From an uncultured Clostridia bacterium (lineage in GTDB: Bacteria; Bacillota; Clostridia; TANB77; CAG-508): DNA of 7,351 nucleotides. Of the stretch, positions 1 through 5,102 are shown one piece after another. Below the pieces are notes generated by a model. The model made no database searches and was not told the DNA's origin. It saw only the letters and a program-made list of their open reading frames with translations. The position numbers and the translations under genes are program-made. Numbering within the stretch: position 1 is the first letter of the stretch; every line of letters begins with the position of its first letter. The stretch spans positions 1-7,351 of the forward strand of contig CASTFX010000057.1 in the NCBI GenBank assembly GCA_949448405.1, written 5' to 3'.

Positions 1-945
1 CTTAACAAGCCTTTTGTAATTGTATTAAATAGTGAAGACCCTTCTTCTGATTACACAAGAAAACTTGCTGAAAAACTTGAAGAAAAATATTCTGTTTCTG
101 TCCTTCCTACTGATTGTTCAAATTTATCTATTGATGATATTAATGATATGTTTGGTAGACTTTTATTCGAGTTCCCTATTGAGCAAATGAATATTAATCT
201 ACCAAAATGGGTAGATGCTCTAAATGATGAGCATTGGCTTAAACAGCAATTATATTCTGATATCAAAAATGCATTTAGCAATATATCAGTTTTAAAACAA
301 GTAGATGATAGTATTTCTTCTATTGGAACTACTGATATTATTACAAATACTTCTTTAAATGAAATTAATCTTGGTAATGGTAATGTAACTATAAGTATTA
401 CTCTTAAAGATTCACTATTCTATCAGATTTTAACAGAAATGACAGGAGTTAATGTTGAAAATGAGGGAGATTTATTCTCTACTATGACTTCTCTTGCATA
501 CACAAAAAGAGAATATGATAAAATTGCATATGCATTAGAAGAAGTTAAAGCTAAAGGCTATGGTATAGTTACCCCTTCAATGGAAGAATTAATTTTAGAT
601 GAACCTGAAATGGTTAAACAAGGTTCTAGATTTGGAGTAAAACTAAAAGCTAAAGCACCTAGTATACATATGATACGTGCTGATATAACTACTGAAGTTT
701 CTCCAATCGTTGGTTCTGAAAAGCAATCAGAGGAACTTGTGACATACTTACTTTCTGAATTTGAAACAGACCCTAAAAAAATATGGGAATCAAATATTTT
801 TGGAAAAAGTTTACATGAACTTGTAAACGAAGGATTACAAAATAAATTGTACAGAATGCCTGAGGACGCTCAGTTAAAACTTCAAGAAACTTTAGAGCGT
901 ATCGTTAACGAAGGTAGTGGTGGATTAATCTGTATTATCTTATAA
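1..945 (+). CDS. spoIVA: Stage IV sporulation protein A (SpoIVA), C-terminal part
   Basis: SpoIVA is the ATPase that polymerises on the forespore surface to form the basement layer of the spore coat, and in its absence coat and cortex assembly fail. The reading frame is open from base 1, so this is a 3' fragment of 314 codons; the Bacillus subtilis protein is 492 residues, so roughly 180 N-terminal residues, including the Walker-type nucleotide-binding region, lie upstream of the window. Recognition rests on recalled family blocks: NLPKWV near the start of the visible part, YDKIAYALEEVKAKGYGI, QGSRFGVKLKAKAPSIHMI, VGSEKQSEELVTYLL and the C-terminal block ETLERIVNEGSGGLICIIL ending at the stop. 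The ATG at 148 is internal and is not the start. The gene converges on the surface-protein gene and overlaps its end by 11 bp. Identification is secure; no frameshift is visible. Confidence 0.97.
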   Translation, partial: LNKPFVIVLNSEDPSSDYTRKLAEKLEEKYSVSVLPTDCSNLSIDDINDMFGRLLFEFPIEQMNINLPKWVDALNDEHWLKQQLYSDIKNAFSNISVLKQVDDSISSIGTTDIITNTSLNEINLGNGNVTISITLKDSLFYQILTEMTGVNVENEGDLFSTMTSLAYTKREYDKIAYALEEVKAKGYGIVTPSMEELILDEPEMVKQGSRFGVKLKAKAPSIHMIRADITTEVSPIVGSEKQSEELVTYLLSEFETDPKKIWESNIFGKSLHELVNEGLQNKLYRMPEDAQLKLQETLERIVNEGSGGLICIIL

Positions 946-2356
946 TTTTATCAATTTGACAGACTTTCTTTAGAGTCTGTCTCTTATTTTTTAAATTTAT
1001 AATTAAAATATATAATATAAAGACTATTAACTCAAATATTATTAACTTTATTTCGAAATAATCGTTTCCAGTTCTTGGAAGTTTTTTCATATTTTTATTA
1101 CTTTGGTTTTGTTTTGGATTTGTAATAGAAGCTCTATCTTTTATTATCTTTCCAGTTGTTGTATTATCTTCTATTTCTTCTTCATTTCCTGCCTTTTTAT
1201 CTTCTTCTATTTTTTCCTCTGGTATATTTTCTTCTACTTCATTAGTTTCATCTTCTTCCTTTTCTGGAACTTTTGGCTCTTCTTCATTCTTATTATCTAC
1301 ATTATCATTTGGTAATTTATCTTTTGACTCTTCTAATTTATTGTCTTCATCTAGTTCTGGTTTATCACTTGGATTTTGTTCTTCTGGTAACTTTGTATTG
1401 AGTACCTCTATCTTAAAAGTTTCATTTTCTTTTATTTCTAAACTTATATCTTCTATTTTTTTATATCCATCTGGTACTTTATTTTGTTTAAGTATGTACT
1501 TTCCTGTATTTAAATCTTGTATTTCCATTATTCCTTCTTTGTCTGTTACATATTCTCCAATTAAGTTCCCTTGCTCATCATATATTGCAAAAGAAGCTTC
1601 TGGAATATTATTTATGATAAGATTTCCTTTTTTGTGTTCAAGTTTTATTGTGTATTTCTCGTCTTTATCATATTGTATATCTATCTTTTGTTTTTCCAGT
1701 GTATTATATCCTTCTGGAACATTTAGTATTTTAATTATAGTATCTCCTTTTCCTATTCTATCTACAAATACTTTTCCATTTTTATCTGACACATACTTTT
1801 CATTTGTATGAAAATCACAATTTTCTATGTCTATATTTACTTCATTTATTGGTTTACTATTTTCACTATCTACTATATTAATTTCTAAACTTGATTTTCT
1901 ACTATCCATTGATATAAATCTATCAATTTCATGTATTTGTTCCTCATTATCTAATTTAAAGCTTACTATTACTTGTACTATTGCTGCAAACTCTTCATCT
2001 GAATATTCTTTTGGTACCATAATTTTAAATTTGTCCTTAAAATATCTTTTGTCTTCAATTGTTTTTGTATCTGTTATAATTGTTTCATCTGGTAATCTTA
2101 CTGTCAATGGTATAAAACATTCCGTTAGATTGCAATTTTCTGTTATTATTTGATAAGTAATTGAGTAATAATCTCCATATACTTCGTCTTCTTGAAATTT
2201 AGTTATTGGAATAACTTTTATTTTACAGTCATATTCTTCTATATATTCTATTATTTGTGTTGTATCTAAATTATTTGCTTCTTTTGCTTGTACTTTTGAT
2301 ACATTAAAAAATATTATTAATGCAAAAGTAAATATTATAAAAATCTTTTTAATCAT
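935..2356 (-). CDS. LPXTG-anchored surface protein with SpaA/Cna-B-like domains
   Basis: A 473-residue cell-wall surface protein. Residues 1-24 form a secretion signal (KK, hydrophobic core, cleavage probably after VQA). Residues 30-155 are an unassigned beta-rich region. Two SpaA/Cna-B-like beta domains follow at about 157-242 and 244-322, each with the PxGY strand typical of the family (NVPEGYNTL, KVPDGYKKI). Residues 323-425 are an acidic Glu/Lys/Pro/Asp-rich stalk. The sorting signal is LPRTG at 426-430, a hydrophobic helix at about 437-454 and a basic tail. In the family a Glu in the YxLxE strand catalyses the intramolecular isopeptide bond; here domain 2 reads YILKQ and domain 1 reads TIIKI, so the bond may be absent. 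No pilin YPK motif is seen. It lies 20 bp downstream of the sortase gene, presumably its enzyme. The start has the ribosome site AGAGGAAA. Ligand and role are unknown. Confidence 0.9.
   Translation of the reverse strand: MIKKIFIIFTFALIIFFNVSKVQAKEANNLDTTQIIEYIEEYDCKIKVIPITKFQEDEVYGDYYSITYQIITENCNLTECFIPLTVRLPDETIITDTKTIEDKRYFKDKFKIMVPKEYSDEEFAAIVQVIVSFKLDNEEQIHEIDRFISMDSRKSSLEINIVDSENSKPINEVNIDIENCDFHTNEKYVSDKNGKVFVDRIGKGDTIIKILNVPEGYNTLEKQKIDIQYDKDEKYTIKLEHKKGNLIINNIPEASFAIYDEQGNLIGEYVTDKEGIMEIQDLNTGKYILKQNKVPDGYKKIEDISLEIKENETFKIEVLNTKLPEEQNPSDKPELDEDNKLEESKDKLPNDNVDNKNEEEPKVPEKEEDETNEVEENIPEEKIEEDKKAGNEEEIEDNTTTGKIIKDRASITNPKQNQSNKNMKKLPRTGNDYFEIKLIIFELIVFILYILIINLKNKRQTLKKVCQIDKIIR
958..992 (+). 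terminator. Intrinsic terminator of spoIVA
   Basis: A 10-bp stem (958-967 with 972-981, including one T-G wobble) closes on a CTTT tetraloop and is followed by a T-rich tract (982-992). It begins 13 bases after the spoIVA stop. T-richness is only on the + strand side, so it should act on spoIVA transcription. It lies wholly inside the coding sequence of the convergent surface-protein gene. Confidence 0.8.
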
Positions 2357-2376
2357 AAAAATTTCCTCTCTTTTAT

Positions 2377-2949
2377 TTAATTTATTTCTTTTCCTATAAT
2401 AACTTGTCTTTTGTCTTTTTTACCTGTTACACAGGTTATTAATGTTATAATATTTTCTTCTGTATTTTCTAATATTTCTACATTCGTTTCTTCTATTATT
2501 TTACTATCTGTTACTTTATACCTCCTCTCTCCCATATTTGTAATATATATAATTTCTTCACCATTTTTCAATTCGTTTATTCTTGAAAAATAGTGAGCAT
2601 ATGAGCCTCTATTGTGTGAAGCTAAAGCAACATTTCCATCCCATATAGGTGTTTCCTTAAAATGTCCTACTGAATACTTTAGAATATTACTTGTTGTTCC
2701 TTCTTTTACCTGCGCTTTGACATCAAGACTTGGAATAACAATCAAGCCAATTTCATCATCGTTAAATATAATATTTTCTTCTGACTTTTCTTGTTTTTCA
2801 TATAATTCTAATAATTTCTCTACATTATTTCTTAAATTGCTTTGGTTTGTTCTTAGATAACTGTGTCTTATTACTATTAAAGTAATTGAAAATGCACACA
2901 AAAATAATAAAAATAACATAGTTATTTTTGAAATTTTAATTTTCTTCAT
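2377..2949 (-). CDS. Sortase (membrane-bound cysteine transpeptidase)
   Basis: Sortases cut LPXTG-type signals between Thr and Gly and transfer the protein to the cell wall or to another subunit, working on the outer face of the membrane. The 190-residue protein has a short basic N-terminus (MKKIKISK), a membrane helix at about 9-28, a charged linker and a sortase barrel at about 60-190. The expected catalytic residues are present: His112 in SHNRG, Cys173 in TLITC and Arg181 in KDKRQVI, with the flanking barrel motif IPSLDVKAQV. The TLITC form and short length resemble class A or D enzymes; I cannot assign the class by eye. It is the first gene of a two-gene operon with the LPRTG protein, which is the obvious substrate. 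The ribosome site is weak (GAAGAGA), and the upstream leader can fold into hairpins. Confidence 0.93.
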   Translation of the reverse strand: MKKIKISKITMLFLLFLCAFSITLIVIRHSYLRTNQSNLRNNVEKLLELYEKQEKSEENIIFNDDEIGLIVIPSLDVKAQVKEGTTSNILKYSVGHFKETPIWDGNVALASHNRGSYAHYFSRINELKNGEEIIYITNMGERRYKVTDSKIIEETNVEILENTEENIITLITCVTGKKDKRQVIIGKEIN

Positions 2950-3054
2950 TTTCTCTTCTTTCTTAAATTGAATTTTATTAAGACAAAAATTTAGTCTTAA
3001 ATTCTTAGGTGAACCCTAAATTTTGATTATAAAATTTTTGATTTTAAACAACTT
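2950..3054 (-). promoter_or_regulatory. Probable promoter and structured leader of the sortase operon
   Basis: Read on the minus strand, a perfect TATAAT lies at 3031-3026; the hexamer 17 bases further upstream (AAGTTG, 3054-3049) is a poor -35. Transcription would start near 3019. The resulting leader of about 70 bases has two inverted repeats: TTAAGAC/GTCTTAA (2978-2984 with 2994-3000, 7 bp) and TTAGG/CCTAA (3005-3009 with 3015-3019, extendable by AAAT/ATTT around a 2-base bulge). No riboswitch class is recognised. The rest of the gap up to 3107 is plain AT-rich sequence. Confidence 0.4.
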
Positions 3055-3107
3055 GTTTTTTATCTTAACATAATTATTTGGAAATTGCAAGCATTATTTT
3101 AAGTTTT

Positions 3108-3136
3108 TTGACTAAATTATGTAAATATGATATAAT
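3108..3136 (+). promoter_or_regulatory. Near-consensus sigma-A promoter of the 250-residue protein gene
   Basis: TTGACT (3108-3113), a spacer of exactly 17 bases and a perfect TATAAT (3131-3136). Transcription should begin near 3143, giving a leader of about 70 bases. It is one of the best promoter matches in the window. Confidence 0.8.
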
Positions 3137-3142
3137 TATATG

Positions 3143-3213
3143 TGAAATGACCTAGTCTGGTCTTTCGCAAGAACCTTCAAAACTGTATGTTAAGAAAGGA
3201 AAAGGTGTAAATC
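3143..3213 (+). promoter_or_regulatory. Leader with a hairpin and a boxA-like motif
   Basis: The leader holds a short stem, GGTCTT (3159-3164) with AAGAACC (3169-3175, one bulged A), around a TCGC loop. Overlapping its 3' arm is GAACCTTCAAAACTG (3171-3185), which resembles the boxA-type sequence TTCTTTGAAAACTG found in leaders and spacers of Bacillota rRNA operons. Two purine-rich ribosome sites follow, AAAGGA (3195-3200) and AAAGGTG (3201-3207), the second 6 bases before the ATG. The rRNA comparison is from memory and the functional reading is inference. Confidence 0.4.
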
Positions 3214-3966
3214 ATGGAAAAAAACAACAAGATGGAAAGCCACACCAAGCAAAACCTCATTAAAGCTGTCAAATTCATTCTGCTGGTCTGTTCAGCGTTC
3301 TTTGCTGGATTGGCCTTAGTCTTTGCGATGGGTGTGGACAGTCGCCTTGCGGCAGATGAGGGTATCCTTCGGGACGTGAGCAGTTCTTTGTCTGAGGTAA
3401 ACCGCAAGTTGGACAGCATCCCCCAGGCTGGCGTGCATGACTACAACGAGCCCGCCGAAAGCAGCGCTCCCGCCGAGAAAGTCCCAACTTATACCCAAGA
3501 GGAGCTTATCAGTATGGCGGTCAGTGATGACTTTAACAACATGATGAAGGTTGCTTTGTATCCCGAAGCAACCGAATCCCAGCTTCTGTTCACCGCCACT
3601 GCTTGCGCATACTCCGACTCTGTTGAAGGAGAAACCTCGGCAGTTCGTCTTGCGACTGCCCTGCTTGACCACCCCAACGCCTCTAAAGCCGTGGTTTCGA
3701 CCCTTGCTCAGACCAAGAGTCCGGTTGTATGGCTTCTTGTCGCACAATCCGAGCTCTGCAGCGAGTCCACATTGGCAGTCTTGGCTGACAATTGCATCAA
3801 CGTCAGCTTCGGCTCTAATAAAGATGATTTAGTGGTTGCTGTAGCCAGTGCCATCTGCGAGAATGATGCTGTCACGGAAGATGTGCTTAATATGTTTGGG
3901 CACACCAGTAACAGTTACATCAGGTTCATCGTGGATACCAAGCTTGGCAATTTTCCCAAGCCGTGA
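3214..3966 (+). CDS. Unrecognised membrane-anchored protein with helical repeats, G+C-rich
   Basis: I do not recognise this 250-residue protein. It has a basic cytoplasmic N-terminus (1-17), one membrane helix at about 18-40 (FILLVCSAFFAGLALVFAMG), a short amphipathic stretch at 44-68, a Pro/Ala/Glu/Ser linker at 70-92 and an alpha-helical domain at 95-245. That domain contains irregular units of about 25-35 residues with LA and VA at similar places (ALLDHPNASKAVVSTLA, LLVAQSELCSESTLAVLA, VVAVASAICENDAVTEDVL), reminiscent of HEAT or variant leucine-rich repeats. The lack of a cleavage site suggests an anchored protein with the repeats outside the membrane. Codons use G and C freely (roughly half G+C by eye), unlike all flanking genes, so it was probably acquired from a more G+C-rich relative. 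It is monocistronic, with its own promoter and terminator. Start chosen from the ribosome site at 3201-3207. No function is claimed. Confidence 0.88.
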   Translation: MEKNNKMESHTKQNLIKAVKFILLVCSAFFAGLALVFAMGVDSRLAADEGILRDVSSSLSEVNRKLDSIPQAGVHDYNEPAESSAPAEKVPTYTQEELISMAVSDDFNNMMKVALYPEATESQLLFTATACAYSDSVEGETSAVRLATALLDHPNASKAVVSTLAQTKSPVVWLLVAQSELCSESTLAVLADNCINVSFGSNKDDLVVAVASAICENDAVTEDVLNMFGHTSNSYIRFIVDTKLGNFPKP

Positions 3967-3976
3967 TTTATCACAG

Positions 3977-4031
3977 CAGAGCCCGCAAGGTATAACCTTG
4001 CGGGCTCTGGCTTTATCTAATAGTTTTTTTT
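3977..4031 (+). terminator. G+C-rich terminator after the 250-residue protein gene
   Basis: A perfect 15-bp stem (3977-3991 with 3995-4009) with a 3-base loop begins 10 bases after the stop. Right after it comes only GCTTTATCTAATAG; the long T run (4024-4031) is 14 bases further on. The stem is far richer in G+C than the flanking genome and matches the composition of the gene it ends. The T run also encodes the last residues of the convergent HIT gene. Confidence 0.85.
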
Positions 4032-4394
4032 ATTTGGAATTACTCCTCTTACCCCACCTCTTGGATTTTCTACATCTCCATCATATCTTGGTATTAAATG
4101 TACATGTATATGCATTACAGACTGCCCCGCTGATACTCCACAGTTCATTCCTATATTATATCCTGATGGATTATATTTTTTATCTATCATCTTTTTTGCT
4201 TCATCTATTAATTCAAATATTGCTATTCGTTCTTCTCTTGTTGTTTCAAAAAAATCTTTAACATGCCTTTTGGTCATAAATATTATATGTCCTTTACTTA
4301 CTGCAAATTCATCAAATACAGCAAAGGATACTTGATTTTCTAATATTATTTTTTCTTTTTCATTTTTCCATTTACAAAATAAACACTCTTCCAT
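4017..4394 (-). CDS. HIT (histidine triad) family protein
   Basis: HIT proteins are small cytoplasmic nucleotide hydrolases or transferases, acting on nucleoside phosphoramidates, dinucleotides or adenylated intermediates. The 125-residue protein has the full signature: NCGVSAGQSVMHIHVHLIPR, with the triad His95-x-His97-x-His99. The N-terminal CLFC (Cys4, Cys7) is the zinc-binding pair found in many bacterial HIT proteins. The C-terminal block VENPRGGVRGVIP is typical of the short HIT subfamily that ends soon after the triad, so the length is normal. Codon use matches the AT-rich host, in contrast to the two G+C-richer units on either side. Ribosome site AGGTAGG (4407-4401). The last residues (NKKNY) are encoded by the T tract behind the terminator of the converging gene. 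The physiological substrate is not known. Confidence 0.95.
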   Translation of the reverse strand: MEECLFCKWKNEKEKIILENQVSFAVFDEFAVSKGHIIFMTKRHVKDFFETTREERIAIFELIDEAKKMIDKKYNPSGYNIGMNCGVSAGQSVMHIHVHLIPRYDGDVENPRGGVRGVIPNKKNY

Positions 4395-4414
4395 ATATTA
4401 CCTACCTTTTTTTG

Positions 4415-4420
4415 ATTATA
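4415..4420 (-). promoter_or_regulatory. Extended -10 promoter of the HIT gene
   Basis: On the minus strand TATAAT (4420-4415) is preceded by TG plus one base, an extended -10 element. The hexamer at -35 (TATTAC) is weak. Transcription would start near 4408, giving a leader of about 14 bases that just includes the ribosome site. Confidence 0.55.
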
Positions 4421-4488
4421 TCATACTTTTATATGAAGTAATAGGACTTTTTATTAATAATCTATGCTAGTATGCCTCGTTATCCAGC

Positions 4489-4517
4489 TTGCAGAATTAG
4501 CATTAATATGTTATAAT
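4489..4517 (+). promoter_or_regulatory. Extended -10 promoter of the 44-residue protein gene
   Basis: TTGCAG (4489-4494), a 17-base spacer and TATAAT (4512-4517) preceded by TGT, which makes an extended -10 element. It diverges from the HIT promoter. Transcription should start near 4524. Confidence 0.65.
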
Positions 4518-4527
4518 TATAAATGAT

Positions 4528-4537
4528 GAAACGTTTC
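4528..4537 (+). promoter_or_regulatory. Palindrome GAAACGTTTC at the probable transcription start
   Basis: A perfect 10-bp palindrome centred on CG, a few bases after the expected transcription start. Its shape recalls the core of LacI-family operators, but it lacks the extra bases of a CcpA cre site. A 7-bp inverted repeat, TGCATTA/TAATGCA (4545-4551 with 4579-4585), lies further along the same leader, just before the ribosome site. Neither is a recognised riboswitch. Confidence 0.35.
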
Positions 4538-4602
4538 GCTCCGTTGCATTATGAAGTATTAACAACTATAGGCGGTGCTAATGCACACAAGGAGGAAAAA
4601 GT

Positions 4603-4737
4603 ATGACGTTTAGGACATTATTTTCAAAGCGGGAGTGGTATCGGAAGCTGCAGGAAATAGCAGAAGCTAGGGCTAATGCCAAATTAAAGGCTATGAAGTC
4701 TACTCATTCGCAAGACACCAAAAATGCGGGTAAGTAA
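4603..4737 (+). CDS. Small basic protein of 44 residues, unrecognised
   Basis: A short gene that simple length cut-offs would miss. The case for translation is an excellent ribosome site (AAGGAGG, 4589-4595) 7 bases before the ATG, an extended -10 promoter upstream and a strong terminator downstream. The protein begins MTFRTLFSKREWYRKLQEIA and is rich in Lys, Arg and Ala. Residues 9-32 could form one continuous, highly basic amphipathic helix, and the tail (STHSQDTKNAGK) looks disordered. There is no signal peptide, membrane helix or cysteine. It is monocistronic and moderately G+C-richer than its neighbours. It could be a nucleic-acid- or membrane-associated small protein, or a remnant of a larger acquired gene. 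No function can be assigned. Confidence 0.65.
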   Translation: MTFRTLFSKREWYRKLQEIAEARANAKLKAMKSTHSQDTKNAGK

Positions 4738-4780
4738 AAAAGCGTAATCCATTCAAAAACCTGCTTGAAAACAAGAGCCT

Positions 4781-4830
4781 AAAAGACTTAGCTCTCAAGT
4801 GATAGCATCACGTGAGAGCTAAGTCTTTTT
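4781..4830 (+). terminator. Long symmetric terminator after the 44-residue protein gene
   Basis: A 16-bp perfect stem (4781-4796 with 4814-4829) continues, after a 2-by-2 internal mismatch, into a further 5-bp stem (4799-4803 with 4807-4811) with an AGC loop. It has A4 on the left and T5 on the right, so it could stop transcription in either direction. It insulates the upstream units from the tRNA-Leu promoter. Confidence 0.88.
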
Positions 4831-4880
4831 ATATTATTTACATAGATTCTTTTAAAATTAGTAATTTTAAGAAAATACTC

Positions 4881-4909
4881 TTGACAGTATCTTTGAAATA
4901 TGCTAATAT
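4881..4909 (+). promoter_or_regulatory. Promoter of tRNA-Leu
   Basis: A perfect TTGACA (4881-4886), a 17-base spacer ending in TGC (extended -10) and TAATAT (4904-4909). Transcription would start near 4916, about 14 bases before the mature tRNA 5' end. Confidence 0.8.
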
Positions 4910-4929
4910 ATATACTGTTCAAAAGATAT

Positions 4930-5013
4930 GCGGATGTGGCGGAACTGGCAGACGCGCTGGTCTTAGGAACCAGTGCCAACGGCGTGGAGGTTCGAGTCCT
5001 CTCATCCGCACCA
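4930..5013 (+). tRNA. tRNA-Leu, anticodon UAG
   Basis: The 7-bp acceptor stem pairs 4930-4936 (GCGGATG) with 5003-5009 (CATCCGC), followed by discriminator A and an encoded CCA (5011-5013). The anticodon stem CTGGT/ACCAG encloses the loop CTTAGGA, giving anticodon UAG, which reads CUN leucine codons. There is a class II variable arm (TGCC/GGCG type) and a T arm with TTCGAGT. Length with CCA is 84 bases, normal for tRNA-Leu. The gene is intact, with its own promoter and terminator. An integrase gene reading toward its 3' end makes that end a likely integration site, since tyrosine integrases often use tRNA 3' ends and restore the tRNA sequence. Confidence 0.97.
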
Positions 5014-5017
5014 AATC

Positions 5018-5068
5018 AAATAAGCCTTGTAATTACTGAAATATCAGTATTTTACAAGGCTTATTTTT
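5018..5068 (+). terminator. Terminator of tRNA-Leu
   Basis: A perfect 15-bp stem (5018-5032 with 5052-5066) is topped by a second 6-bp stem (5034-5039 with 5044-5049) and followed by T residues. It starts 4 bases after the CCA. If the element integrated at the tRNA 3' end, this terminator may have been brought in by the element. Confidence 0.88.
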
Positions 5069-5073
5069 ATAAA

Positions 5074-5095
5074 AGTAATGCAATAGTAATGCAGT
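5074..5095 (+). repeat. Two tandem 11-bp repeats, candidate integrase arm-type sites
   Basis: AGTAATGCAAT (5074-5084) is followed directly by AGTAATGCAGT (5085-5095). The first 9 bases are identical and the period of 11 bp is about one helical turn. They lie between the tRNA-Leu terminator and the int stop codon, where integrases with an arm-binding N-terminal domain usually have their arm sites; Tn916 has comparable repeats of similar length. Function is inferred from position and spacing. Confidence 0.5.
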
Positions 5096-5102
5096 AGAGA
5101 TT

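Noticed and set aside
1103..2153. Long + strand frames rich in Ser, Phe and Ile opposite the surface-protein gene
   Set aside because: They mirror the acidic, Lys-rich minus-strand protein, have no ribosome sites and show no family features. The minus-strand gene has a signal peptide, domains and a sorting signal.
3316..3747. Minus-strand 143-codon frame and other frames within 3177-3905
   Set aside because: G+C-rich DNA gives long antisense frames by chance. The + strand gene has promoter, ribosome site, membrane helix and terminator; the antisense frames have none of these.
3102..4029. AGTTTTTT at 3102-3109 and 4022-4029 as a target-site duplication around the G+C-rich gene
   Set aside because: The repeat is mostly a T run in AT-rich DNA and expected by chance; there are no terminal inverted repeats and no transposase.
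4528..4537. CcpA cre site at the GAAACGTTTC palindrome
   Set aside because: The classical cre pattern has an extra base on each side of the central CG (TGWAARCGYTTWCW-like); here the spacing is shorter. Kept only as an unidentified palindrome.
4812..5097. Frames running through the tRNA-Leu gene
   Set aside because: They overlap a complete tRNA and its terminator and have no ribosome sites.
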